In this document: in pieces, positions 48,407 to 59,900 of the stretch
How positions within the stretch are numbered: the stretch's first letter is position 1
Layout of the letters: each line of letters starts with the position of its first letter
NCBI GenBank assembly: GCA_022496805.1
Contig: CM040093.1
Location: 14,052,213 to 14,116,212, forward strand
Length of the DNA: 64,000 bases
From: Pohlia nutans
Lineage: Eukaryota > Streptophyta > Bryopsida > Bryales > Mniaceae
Direction: 5' to 3'
Position numbers and translations under genes: made by a program
The notes under the pieces: model-generated
The model's input: only the letters and a program-made list of their open reading frames with translations
Told to the model about the DNA's origin: nothing
The model's database searches: none

Positions 48407-48987
48407 TCCCTAAACGTCACAACATCTAGTTTCAGAACGACTAACAGATTCAAATCCACCCCACGTTCTCATCAATGCTTGGATGAAAGTCATCCAATTT
48501 TTGGGAGATACTTCACCAAGTTGTTGTCTTATCTAATGGTTGGATTTAGTCATACCTGAGTACATATTTTTTTTAAATTACAAATGTAGAAGTATGTCAA
48601 ATCGTTGACCAAGCCAAAATTGCATTGACTGTAGTTCAAAAGTAGCCTTGCAAAAATGAGGTTATAGATTTTAAGGAACACAAAAATCTCAAAAAATCAC
48701 CACGTTGAAGAGTATCTCATTTCAAACTCATTCCAAAAAAATTTATTCAAAGAATATTAAAATTTTGTTTGTAATCGAATTTAGAAGGAATTTTTAATTT
48801 TAACTTTCAAAATTGATCATTAAATATTAGTGATAGTTTTGGTGAATTGAACCGTACGGATGGAATTTAAAATTCAAAATCTAGAACTTTCATTTGAATA
48901 TCAATTCCAAAATATTCTTCTAAATAGTAGATTATGATGATTTTTATCAAATTGTCAATTCCAGGAACACCCTGTTATGTTAAGGGG
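48407..48987 (+). mobile_element. TTAA-flanked MITE, family A (copy 3)
   Basis: TTAA at 48403-48406 and 48988-48991. Same orientation and interior as 93-671 (CATCAATGCT(C/T)GGATGAAAG, CCTTGCAAAAAT). The two can be aligned over nearly the full length. Confidence 0.88.
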
Positions 48988-49655
48988 TTAAGGGTTAAAA
49001 AAATAAAAATAAACAATCACTGATGCACAGAGTGAGCCACCGACAGCAAGTCAACTAAATCATTTTCGTTGTTGAAATAAACGTCACATTGTGCCAGAAT
49101 AGAAAGAGAAGAAAGTCAAACTATGGGAAAAATGTGTGTTTTCCTCCCGTCCACTGAACGGGGAGTTTTTCAAGGGAGCCAGCTAAAATCCAATGTTTTT
49201 TACAAAAGCAACCGGTTTTAAACAAAACCCCAGTCACACTATGGCCGAAGGTCGAGAGGCCGTCGATTTCCACCAATCAAATTGCAAGAAACCATGGGTT
49301 CGGCCTCTCAACCCTTCACACTAGAGGCCACAGTCCAACGGCCGTTGCTCTCTAAAATGCCTACGTGGCAGTACTTTTTGACCAAGGCGACGGCCTCTCG
49401 AAGGAAGTTTGGGTCAGACAGGAATGGAAACCCAAACTATGGTTGAGAGGCCGTCAAATTTTTTTCATAAATAAATAAAAAACTGACAAGATCTTGGCCA
49501 TTAGATTGGAGGGGCTGTTTTGGACATGGAATAAAGTGGAATGCTCCTTTGTCTTCTTCTTCTTCTCTCTCTTTTGTGCGTCTTGGTAGGAACTGCTCTT
49601 TGTTTTTTTTTTTTTTGCAGATCTTGGCTCACTCAAATTTTCACGAGTAGGAAAG

Positions 49656-50802
49656 ATGGACAATTTCTCTCAAAACCCTTACTATTGTAGCCAACTGAAT
49701 CTAATGGGGACGAAAATTTTTTTTGCTCCAAATTTTTATGGAGCATTTCAGCCCTATTCAACTCAAGTTATAGAGAGAAGACTAGAAGAGAGGGATGTTC
49801 AAAGGGTAGAAGAGAGGGTTGTTCATGGAGAAGTGGATTGTGAGATTGTAGGGTCTTCCAAAAAGAAAGCCGCTCCTAAGCAAAAGGCTGCTCCAAAGAA
49901 AAAGGTAGCACAAGTGGTGATGAAAGTTGAAGGAGAAGGAGAAGGAGAGGAGGCAAATCGAAAGTGGGAGGATTTAGAGGTGCTTCAATTCATTGTACTT
50001 AAAGGGGAGATGGAGCCTGAATTTGTGAGGAATGGCAAAAAACAAAGTAAGATTTTTCTACCTTAATGGTCAATTTAAAAAAAATCAGATTGAGGATTGG
50101 GGCCAATTGTGGGCCTAAAGGCCTTTGCCTGCGCTCGGCCCCCAGGCCCCCCTTTCCCCCCATTGTAGATGCAAATCGAATGTCACTATGGAGAATTGAG
50201 CCCTAGTCTCTCCCATTACAATGGGGAGCATTTGCCATCAATGGACACACCTTCCACCTACTTCCCGTTGGTGATCCATTCCACCTTTCTCTTCCTTTTA
50301 TAGCAATCACAGTTTTTGTTTGAGGATTCGTGTATGTGTTGTGATTGTATTTTCAAGGCCATTTTTGACTCATCTCTCATGTTTTTTTGCTCTTTTGGTT
50401 GTAGGAATTGATACATGGGTGAGACTTCATGCTAGGATGGTTGTGATGCTATCAAAATTTAACCGGACGGCTGTGGCATGCCGTAAGAAATTCAAGACCA
50501 TCTTGAATGCATACAAAGAAGATAAACTGGCCAATGAAATTTCTGATAATAATCGACAGGAGGACAAATTTTATGATGCTCTAGATGAGTGGTATCACCA
50601 AGCCGGACAAGTGATGAAACATCTCTCGGCTACTACCACAAATAACATGGAGTTTCAAACCAATTCATCGCAAGATGTTGAGAGTGCACCGACATTAACA
50701 ACCATGACAACACCAACGTCAAAAGGTAAGTAGAACTTTCACGATCGAGTGATTGATATCTTTGAAAAAATGGCAGAAACTAGCACAGGCTTGATGATTT
50801 TT
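49656..50802 (+). pseudogene. PIF/Harbinger Myb/SANT-like accessory protein
   Basis: Exon 1 is 49656-50046 and exon 2 starts at 50405; the 358-bp intron has GTAAGA and TTGTAG borders and keeps the frame (split AGA codon). Exon 1 has an Ala/Lys-rich linker (KKKAAPKQKAAPKKK) and the start of a SANT-like domain (RKWEDLEVLQF); exon 2 continues it (ARMVVMLSKFNRTAVACRKKFKTIL, NAYKEDK). A TAG at 50731-50733 interrupts the frame; the same frame goes on with FHDRVIDIFEKMAETS until about 50805. The PIF ORF1 protein is known to bind the transposase and help DNA binding. The start at 49656 is an ATG. The N-terminal part (NFSQNPYYCSQ..) fits other PIF ORF1 proteins by general composition only. Confidence 0.75.
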
Positions 50803-51042
50803 TTTTGAGAGAACCAATAGCTGCTAGAAAAGGTAGATTACGAATTTGATTGTTTGATCAATAAGCTATAGAGTTGTATATGCTACTCTTGATCGGAGCT
50901 ATAGTCATAATCATAGTCATCATCATCGTATGTACAACTTTCAAACTGAAAGTTTGATTTTCTTTCCAAATGACATTTGTAATAGCTCTTTGTTAGTAAT
51001 AAATGAACCTGGGTTGAATCTGCCAACATGTTTTTCATCTTC

Positions 51043-52354
51043 TCATGTCGCTTTTTTTTTTGTTTCTTCACATGTACCATTCTCCTTCTCTATTTCTTCT
51101 TCTTCTCGTGGTTCTATAAACGGTGTTTCTTCCGCTTCTGGATTCGCATTCTGCAGTTCCCTCATTTCCCTCAATGATGATTCTAGAGCGTGAAACATAT
51201 CTACTTGTTGCATTTTCTCTAGTGATATATTGACTTCGGTTAGCAACTCTTTTTCAGCTTCTTTAGTCTAGTCTAGGTAGAATTCATCATTCTCTATAAT
51301 GCATAAATTGTGAAGACATAAACATGCGGTAACTATGTCAGGCAAATTCCGGAGTGACATGTCAATCCTTTTCAATAGTACACGCCATCTTCCTTTTAGA
51401 ATTCCAAAATAATGCTCTTTCTATAGCCATACGAGAGCTTGATTGAATAAAGTTCCAGTGAACCTTTCTTCTAGACAATCATGCTCTTTCTCCCTTGAAT
51501 GGTGAGTAAAACCAAGGCCTCATAGGATATGCAACATCACCAATGAATTTGTAAGGTAAAAATGCACCTTTCATAGTCTTCTTCCCAATTTTAGATTTAT
51601 GAAATAATGCCCAATCGTGAATCCGTCCAGCCCATCCTAAATCATAGTCCCAAAATTTGCAATCCACATCTACAACTCCTTGTAGTAAACATGAATAATA
51701 TCATTTTCGGCAATAATATGCTACGGGGTCATGAGATGGTGCTACAATAGGGATGTGGCTACCGTCTATTGCTCCTAGAATAAATGGAATGCCATGAAGT
51801 GCTTCAAAACCCTTTGCTATTTGTTTCATCCAATCAAAAGTTGGTTTCTTAGTAACCAATGGTCTCAAATGAATCCTAATTGCTTCACAACACTCCCTTA
51901 CGATGATAGAAGTTGTACTCAATCCAACCTCAAATAAATTACCAACCATTTGTAACGAATTACCACTTGCTAACCGAGAAAGAGTAATTGCAATCCTACG
52001 CTCTACACTAATACTTTCTCTGAAATGTGTCTCCTTCTTCTTCAAAACATGCCCTAATAGAGTACATAAATATTGAAATGTAGATGTACTCACCCTCATC
52101 TGTTTCCGAAAATCACCATCTGAAAATGACCCCATAAGCGCGTGTTCCAAAAAACCTCCATATCTTTGAAAATGCCAACATTTCCTTTGATAATTCACCC
52201 TCCGTCCTTGTGTAATAAAAATTGTCATCATCATCATTTGGACATTTTGTTGAAAAATTGCAAGTTTTTGCAATGCCAAAATGTCCACAATGACATACTT
52301 GATGACCATGAAAATCGAAAGTAATACAAGAATGCGTTCCCTTCTAGAATCCAT
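51043..52354 (-). pseudogene. PIF/Harbinger DDE transposase, broken
   Basis: The ATG is at 52352-52354. N-terminal part: FSDGDFRKQMRVSTSTFQYL and RRIAITLSRLASGNSLQMVG. DDE core: FILGAIDGSHIPI (first Asp), FWDYDLGWAGRIHDWALF (second Asp region), GDVAYPMRPWFYSPFKGE. Then a third conserved stretch that is only readable across frameshifts (FIQSSSRMAIERA, IDMSLRNLPDIVTACLCLHN). A TGA follows YYCRK near 51700, with further stops and shifts between about 51300 and 51480, and a TAG before TKEAEKELL near 51270. The damage is light, so inactivation looks recent. Confidence 0.82.
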
Positions 52355-52914
52355 GATTAGAGAAGGTGAGAGGAAAATTTCAGAAATTGGATGAATTGAT
52401 GAGGAGAGAAATAGATACTGGACAAATGGTATGGGTTTGAACTTTGGGCTTGGCCTTTGGAGGCTTCACACTATGGCCGTCCAAGTTGATAGGCCTTGGG
52501 AGTTCATGGCCAAAGCTTTGGACTTTGGGCTTGGCCTTTGGAGGTTTCACACTATTCCCGGCCGAAGGCTCCAATTCCAATATTTTATTGGCTGTTTTCA
52601 GCCCATTTCTTTGGACTCTCAACAAAGTTTGGACTCTCAATCCCACGGCCTCTCGACTTAAACGGCCATAGTGTGAAGCGGCCCTTATTACCTAAATGTC
52701 ACTATAACATTCAATAGCCTTCCAAGAGGCTGCCTTTTAGTTTCATTCACCTTTATATATGGAGTGACTAGTGTTTTGTAATTGAATAGACTATTGAATC
52801 AAATAAACAATTACCAAACACTGTTGAATTGTGATTGAGTGAGTGCTTTTGATTACTGCTCACCATGGTTGATTGCTCTTGCTTAATGCCACGTGCCCCC
52901 ATAGCTATTGATGT

Positions 52915-52975
52915 GATGTGGAATATCCCACATCATTTCATTGGAGGGATGAAATGATGTGGGATATTCCACATC
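52915..52975. repeat. perfect 27-bp inverted repeat
   Basis: GATGTGGAATATCCCACATC and its reverse complement with ATTTCAT/ATGAAAT next to the 7-base loop. The inner TGTGGAATATCCCACA is itself nearly palindromic, so a cruciform is possible. Confidence 0.9.
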
Positions 52976-53168
52976 GTTCTGTTGGGGGGAAGACATCAGT
53001 CACAAAGGCTACTGAATGTTATGACCTGGGTAGCACCCCGAGTATCACAAATTTTATCCGGATTTTAGCTTACAACTATGAATTTCAACATAAAATTTGG
53101 CAATTCCATTCGGCTGATTTTACACTAACTACCGGATCTCCCCGTACATTGCTCCCGTCTCTCCCTGA

Positions 53169-53628
53169 GGCCCTCTTTACACTACAGTCGAGAAGGCGTG
53201 GAGAAAACCTCACAAGGGCCATGGCTCATCCTTGAGAAGCCAACTTTTGAACTTGACGGCTTGGATATAATGTAAAGCGAGAAGGGGCCACAAAATAAAG
53301 TGCTGATTTTTTTAAATAAAGTTTACATATTTCTTAAAAAATAAAAAATGATTGGTTGTGAGAATATTGGCCAAACGGCCCCCGGATTTTGCGTTAAACC
53401 CACCTCTTGAGGTGGGCTTGACGCAAAATCCGGGGGCCTTGAAAAATGTGCACTTTTGTTGCCACGAAGGACAAAAGTGTTGTCCATGTCATTTTCTCCT
53501 CCTTCCGTCCCTTGGACTGAAAATTTTGTGTGTAAAGTGACATTCTTCGGTCTTCTCATTTTTTAGGCCTCCCATTGCAGCTGAAATTTCTTTCTTCACG
53601 GCTTCTCGCCTCTAGTGTAAACAGGCCC
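53169..53628. mobile_element. Harbinger-type MITE with internal hairpin
   Basis: TGA at 53166-53168 and 53629-53631 as a 3-bp target. Ends GGCCCTCTTTACACTACAG and (reverse) GGGCCTGTTTACACTAGAG, continuing to CGAGAAG(G/C)CGTG. It contains the perfect hairpin at 53377-53438. Confidence 0.75.
53377..53438. repeat. 29-bp GC-rich hairpin
   Basis: GGCCCCCGGATTTTGCGT...CCCACCTC, loop TTGA, then GAGGTGGG..ACGCAAAATCCGGGGGCC. Only one or two mismatches. Confidence 0.9.
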
Positions 53629-53871
53629 TGAGTCCCTGTGCTCTCAACAGCCCGCATTGCAAGGCAAAATTTTCCGTCAATTTCGTGGCGTTCAATTTCA
53701 TCCACATACTTCGTTCATCCGGTGGCGGGATCATCCAAATCCAGCCAGCAAAACGCAGAACCCCAATTTTATCATCCTGTTGGTGTTTTCGAGTTTACAG
53801 TGTAGCAGCCCTGAAAGGAACAGTGGGACCAAACTGTGCGTTCTCTCCTCGGAACCCATTTGAAGGCCCGT

Positions 53872-54168
53872 TCACATATACCATTTCTGCTGCACGCATG
53901 CGTGCGTCAGATAACTTTGAAGGAATATGAGGTAATTAGAAAAATCTAAAATAGGCAGAGAGAAATTACACTACCGCATGACAGAAAGCAATGTAACGCA
54001 AAAAACGAACGTGACTATACTTGCGGCAGTGTATTGCAGTTGTACAGTGCTCATCAGTAGTTGCAGTAAGAAAAGACAAAGTTTTGAATATTTTTTTGTT
54101 TCTTCATTTTACCTCTCATCTTTTCAGGAACACAAACGCAACAGCGGCACTAGGCTGGTGTGAATGGG
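53872..54168. mobile_element. possible MITE with GGCCCATTCACACCA ends (copy 2)
   Basis: GGCCCGTTCACATATACCA on the left; the right end GGTGTGAATGGGCC inverts to GGCCCATTCACACC. Same end type as 1038-1345. Confidence 0.45.
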
Positions 54169-54169
54169 C

Positions 54170-55450
54170 CATGAGTGAGGGCCTGTTTCCATGTGGAATC
54201 CTACCGGACATCAACTACAGGTGACCACTGTAGAAAAAACCTCCAAAAATTAAATTGATGTCTACCCTACCCATGGATACATAATTTCTTCAATTAGGAA
54301 TAGTAACTACACCTTTTTACAAATGACATGTGTGCAAAACAAATATTATGCCATCAAGGCTTGTTTAAAAAGCGCATTGAACTTAAAAACCTTTGCAATG
54401 ATGCATGGGTTTGGTTGAAAATCACCTTTAAGACACATGGCGCAATTTGGCTTCGTTTTTAGTCAACGTTGAGTCTCCCAAGCCGTCTTTTGTTTGAGAG
54501 TTGTGGCGAAGACCCATAATGGAACCCAACATGATTTATGACATGATGGGTTGTAAAAGTTTGCATGGAAGCCACCCAACCAGTCGATCAATGTCGGGTC
54601 GGGTCCCACATGATGGAAACATGCGCTAAGATTGTTACATCTCAAGCGTTTACTTGGCAAGTAACGCTGGAGATGCTTTAGGTCCAACTCAAGGTCCAAC
54701 TTCCATGCATTTGAGAAGTTGCCTTTGGAAGTAGGCAAGAGGAGGGGAAAAGTGATATTACATTTTGCCTCATACCTTACCATGAAGTGGTACACACTTC
54801 CATGTACTTGCATAAGGTGAAACATGAACAAAATCAATTGATCAGGGAGAAGCTGGCCATGAAGGTGAGGACTCAAGAACTTCTCATTCACTTTTTTTTC
54901 CCCCAAAAGCTCACTTGAAATGCCTTTTAGTAATAAACTTCACCCATGGAAGTTGACTCTTACCATGCCATTACTTAGCATGCAAGAATGGTGACCAAAG
55001 TCTACTTTTAAATGGAGGCACCGAGAGTAGACTTTCCTACCCGTGTACCTGATGCACAGATAGTGCAACTACTTCCAACAAACTCTTTAATTCACGATGG
55101 ACTTTGGGTCAGCATTATGATATGTACCGGGACTGGAGTGGGTGCAGATAGATTGACACCGATTCAGAGCATTTAGCGTGTGGGATTTGTGGAGCGACGG
55201 TGTAGATGCTCTAATCCAAAGGGGGTCCTTCCCTTTTGTTACTAAAGCAAAATAAAAAATCCCCTAAATCAATGATTCATCCTGCATGCAAGCGCGCCTG
55301 ATAATGAGCCTGCTTCCCCCAAACTCTTCCACTCTGCAAAAGGACAAAGCGTATCAGCGCCTGACTTTTTAAATTTAGAACTCGTCACGCCTACCGCGCG
55401 TACAGTAGCTTGAATCCTTCGCACTCTGCCAGAATCTGCAGTCCCCCACT
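54170..55450. other. no recognisable gene
   Basis: A minus-strand open frame at 54463-54906 (147 codons) shows no domain, no signal, and only a chance-like composition. Nothing else seen. Confidence 0.4.
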
Positions 55451-55454
55451 CTAA

Positions 55455-55779
55455 GGGCCGCTTCACACTATGGCCGTGGGATTGAGTGGCTAAATTTTGT
55501 TGAGAGTCCAAAGAAATGGGTTGAAAATAGGCAATAAAATATATTTTTTATGAGAAAATCGATGGCCTCTCGACCATAGTTTGGGTTTCTATTCCCGTTC
55601 GACCCAGACTTCCTTCGAGAGTGTCAAAAAGTGTTGCCATGTAAGCATTTTGAAGGGTGACGGCCTTTGGACTTTGGCCTCTAGTGTGAAGGGTTGAGAG
55701 ACCGAATTCTTGGTTTCCTGCAATCGGATTGGTGGAAATCGATGGCCTCTCTACCTTCGGCCATAGTGTGAAGCGGCCC
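55455..55779 (-). mobile_element. MITE derived from the 49.2-52.7 kb Harbinger element
   Basis: TAA at 55452-55454 and 55780-55782. Ends GGGCCGCTTCACACTATGG and its inverse. The left half matches the reverse complement of the right end of the big element (TTGTTGAGAGTCCAAAGAAATGGG), and the right half matches its left end (GGTGGAAATCGA, CCTTCGGCCATAGTGTG). It is an internal-deletion derivative. Confidence 0.88.
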
Positions 55780-55782
55780 TAA

Positions 55783-56238
55783 ATCTCCCCTTGACGTTAA
55801 TGCAAGCACTATTCAACCATGGGCCCCATTTTCTAAAATTTATTTTTTTGGCAATTTTTTTGCAACTTTGGGGCCTACAATCGTAAATTAGACAAAGAGG
55901 ATCCCTTGAGAAGTAAAAACCATTGATTCAACCCACAGTAAATTCCTCGAGAATTCAAAAACCCATAGTGAATTCTTGTAGTAAGTACCCCTAGTAAATT
56001 ACCATAGTATATTCTTACAGTAGTTTATCACAAGAACATAACTATTGGGAACACATGTATAACTCGTTCCCGCTCATGTAATAAACATGACAAAAGCTTG
56101 CATCAAAACATTGTATAATAACAAAAACGTTTTTGGCGTAGCTGATGCAACGTTTGCAAGCACTCCTCAAAGTGCTTTCCCAATGTTCATAGCAACGACC
56201 TGGGTTATGCTATAGAGATATTTTCTAGTAGTGGCTTT
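55783..56238. other. no recognisable feature
   Basis: AT-rich; a few short repeats of the type GTAAATTC(C/T) near 55930-56020. No gene. Confidence 0.4.
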
Positions 56239-56345
56239 GTACTGGCCAGTCAATGTTTCGTTCTCGACAATCAATGTTTTGTTCTGGCCAGTGTTTCATG
56301 CAAAGGGTCAATGTTTCGTGCAAAGGTTCAGTGTTTCGTCCGGAG
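56239..56345. repeat. short repeats of TCAATGTTTCGT
   Basis: Five imperfect units (TCAATGTTTCGT, TCAATGTTTTGT, CAGTGTTTCAT and others), about 600 bp upstream of the receptor kinase gene. It could be part of its distal promoter; no function is implied. Confidence 0.7.
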
Positions 56346-56738
56346 GGGATGAGATATTTGGAAATGACACCACAGGGGATTTATGTTCTGCAAAGCTCGT
56401 GAAGCAAGAAAAGCGGATTTGATCTAATGGAGGAACACTACTGATCTTTTGCTGCTACACCATAAAATTTTATGCTGGGGCAGAAAAGAAGGATATTTGC
56501 CCAAAAGAGTTAGCGGACCCCACTATGAGATACTAGACTAGAAAAGTACCATCTCATTAATACCATACATACAGTAGGAAATACAGAAAACTATCATACC
56601 ATAGCGCCATAGCGCTGACTTCTCTCCCCACGTAGATGTTGACTCCTTTTTGACGCTGCGGTACTACCGTACCTGAAAACAACTGGGCTAAGTCACATTT
56701 TCATCAACGTTGCCGACTAGTACAGATCATTGATCTTC

Positions 56739-56746
56739 TATAAAAG
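56739..56746 (+). promoter_or_regulatory. likely TATA box of the receptor kinase gene
   Basis: TATAAAAG, 204 bp upstream of the ATG at 56950 and 168 bp upstream of the first in-frame ATG (56914). Good consensus and position. Confidence 0.5.
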
Positions 56747-56949
56747 TCATGAAACGCTGCAACTCTGAGAGTTTTCTGACTCCGATTCTCACTTGGGAAT
56801 GTCTCGTCATCGATGCACAACAGCACTAGAAGAGAAGAGGGTTACGTTAGAACTCTTAGAGCTCAGCATGGCAGGAATCACCGACTAGTATAGAATTGCA
56901 GGGGCGCGGTCCCATGTACAAGATTAATATGCATTTAGTACTTGGCAGA

Positions 56950-59900
56950 ATGAATAGGACAGGAGTATGGCGATTACTCGTGTTTCTATGCCTCATACTC
57001 ACAGTCGCCTGCCAGTCTGAGTCCCGGTTGGCACTGAACTCCACCATATTCTTTCAGAACATGACGCTGCTGTCGCCAGGCGGAGTGTTTGAAGTGGGCC
57101 TCGCCGCTGGAGCGCAGCCGAATCGTTACACGCTCGCCATCTGGTATGCACAACCGGCCTTGCAGACAGTCGTCTGGGTTGCCGACAGAGCCATGGCGTT
57201 GGACAGCATCAGCGGAACCTCCCTCAGGTTATCGGCACAGGGAGACCTTCAACTTTACGACAACGGTGCTTCCAATCTTGTGTGGACATCCAACACTACA
57301 CATGTAAGTCCACAGGACTTTCTACTACACTCCACCATGTTCGGTATCCATTGAGAAAGTCAAGTTAATCACGCACTAGGTAACGAAACAACATGTTGAT
57401 GTTGTTTCCATAATGTCAAGTTGTGATTTGAGGCAGCTTAGCAAAACAGTTCTGGTCAGAAGAGGGTTATTCCTCATACCTTGCCCTATCTTCTCATATC
57501 CATATCCATGCTGTTAATTGGGAGAGCTTTAGATCAAGCAAAAGTACATTATTCAACACTACAAGGAGAAGGCGTCGCTTTTCACTCCTTGTGTGAGTCA
57601 AACAGGCGCCACTTCGCACTCACCAATTTTTTGGTTGGACTTAGTGAGTGCGATTCGTATCGTAGGACAAGCGTGTAAAGTGAAAAGCGACAATGAACAG
57701 GATCCAACAGAGTGAGAAACGACGCCTCTGCAAGTGAACATTCCGATTCAATAGAAGAACTTGGCGTTGTGTTTGATAACTTTTTTCTGTTGTCGAAGAG
57801 TATCTACTGCGGTACTTAATTTCACGTCACTGAAGATAACCTCATCGGTGGGATCTAGTCTCGAAAGGGCACGAATATGAGTAAAATAACTAAAATAACT
57901 GTGTTCTCCATATTCAAATCACACTTGGTTGTCACCTATACAGAAATGGGCTCCATTGAGGTTATAGGTCAAACTCTTCCCTCTAGGATTGAAAATAAGA
58001 TGGACGTCCTACCTGATATTAAAGCATAGAAATGTGAAATATCATCAAGACATTAAATTCTAATTAAACAGGTGGATTTAAGATGATTGGTGCACTTGAA
58101 AATCGGTACGGTGGCTTGCACTCAAGAGTGATATTAATGTGGGGGATGATCATATGTACTGTATATGTTGCAGTTGAATGTGACGAGTGCCGCCATTGAA
58201 GACACGGGGAACCTGGTGCTGCTCAACAAAGGCAACCAGGTGGTGTGGCAGAGCTTTGACAGCCCCACGGACACGCTGTTGCCCAATCAGACATTCAGCA
58301 ACAAGGTGACTTTGACAGCATGGCAAAGCGAGGGGGACCGGAGCGAGGGCAGATACGCCCTGAAATGGAACACCAATTCCTCCAACCTCATGGCCTTCTG
58401 GCAGAACCCTTACAAGTGGTATTCCAGTCCCAACAACACGTACTGGAGCCCGCCGTTGCCGAGCGGAAGTAGCTTCGCCTACGCCGTCCTCACATCCGAC
58501 GGCGCGTTTCGCGCCGTTGGCAACAAGGGCTCCAATTCCACATCCATTGCAACAATAACCTCTGTAGTCAGTTCCGGTCGCCTCCTTCGGGTCACCCTGG
58601 ACCCAGACGGCAACATCCGCATGTACAGTTGGTCCGCCGGGAGCGCCAATTGGACTGTCGAGTGGACCGCCGTGGACGTGTGCTCTGTCTCTGGCCATTG
58701 TGGTCCTTATGGAATTTTCCAAGACGGGCAGTGCAGGTCAGTGTTCCCAATACTATCTAGAACCTTAATCTATTCTTTTGTGAAAGAAAAACAAAATAAC
58801 AGAAGGAAATCTCTGATTTTAGCAAAGTGGACGTTGTCCATGGCCACTTGGTCTTTGGTAACAACCACTGTTATACTGGTATGACATAGTCCTCAGTGAA
58901 ACGATTGAATTATAGCCATTATGAGAAATAGTGGACCTGAAACTGGTATTTAGAATGAATCACTATCCAAAGTTTCACTGTAGAAAGATGCCATACGAGT
59001 TCAACTGATATTTGACAGTATGGACTTTTAGGAGGTATGAAAAGGATATCAGATATAATGCCTTATTCTTCTATTGAGTTGGAAACATCCACTTGATGTT
59101 GATCTAAAAGCTCCCATTCAACAAGAAGTTATGAAAACCCTATTGCGATTCACTAACAGGAGCTGCCTTGAAATCACAACTTTACGTTATGGTCTATAGA
59201 TGTTGCGTCAAAAAAAATTCCATACCATTCTGTTTTATTGCACTTTTGACTGCGTTTTTGACTGCGTTTTTATTCTAGTGACTCAGTCTGTTGTCAAGCT
59301 GTACTTAAGTTAGTATAATTACATACAAAGATTGAAAAGTTTGCGTTGAAATGATTCCGGGATGCAGGTGTCCTCGAGGATTTCAGGTCATTGACGCAAC
59401 GGACGCAAGACTAGGGTGCACAAGGACGAAGCGGGTAGCCTGCGGCAACGCGTCGGCGGAGAGTACCGACACGTTCGGGCCAGCGGATGATGTGGACTGG
59501 GGGTTCGTGGCGGACTGGGGCGCTAATCCAGACTTGAGTTATTTCGTAAACGTCGGTGCAGGTTAGTGATTTTTTTTCTTTGGCCAGGAGACAGTTTAGC
59601 ATTTTCGCTGCTTTTCCATGGCTTGAAGAGAAAAAGTGCCTAATAATCATTTTAAGAGAAAAAGTGCCAGATAATCCAACAGTTCAGGGTAAATCTTGAA
59701 TCTCACTTAACACCCTAATTGTCCTTACTTTGTCACATTCATGATGTAATTTATGAGATTCTAGGCACTGTAGTTTCTGAATTTATGAGATTTTAGGCAC
59801 AAAACCTCGTATAATTTCTGATCTTCATAGAATATGGGGTATGATCTACATAGAATATGGGGTAATATAATTACTTTTCGCCTAACCCGGGGTAGATTAT

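Larger units (their letters stand above)
49226..52684. mobile_element. PIF/Harbinger transposon, near full length
   Basis: The right end reads CGGCCATAGTGTGAAGCGGCCC and is followed by TTA; the left end has the matching TCACACTATGGCCG but its outermost bases are worn. It carries the two-ORF PIF layout: a Myb/SANT-like ORF on plus (49656-50802) and a DDE transposase on minus (52354-51043), convergent. Its first about 220 bases and last about 150 bases match the two halves of the MITE at 55455-55779. Confidence 0.85.

Noticed and set aside
54463..54906. 147-codon minus-strand ORF
   Set aside because: No recognised motif, no signal peptide, no codon or splice support.
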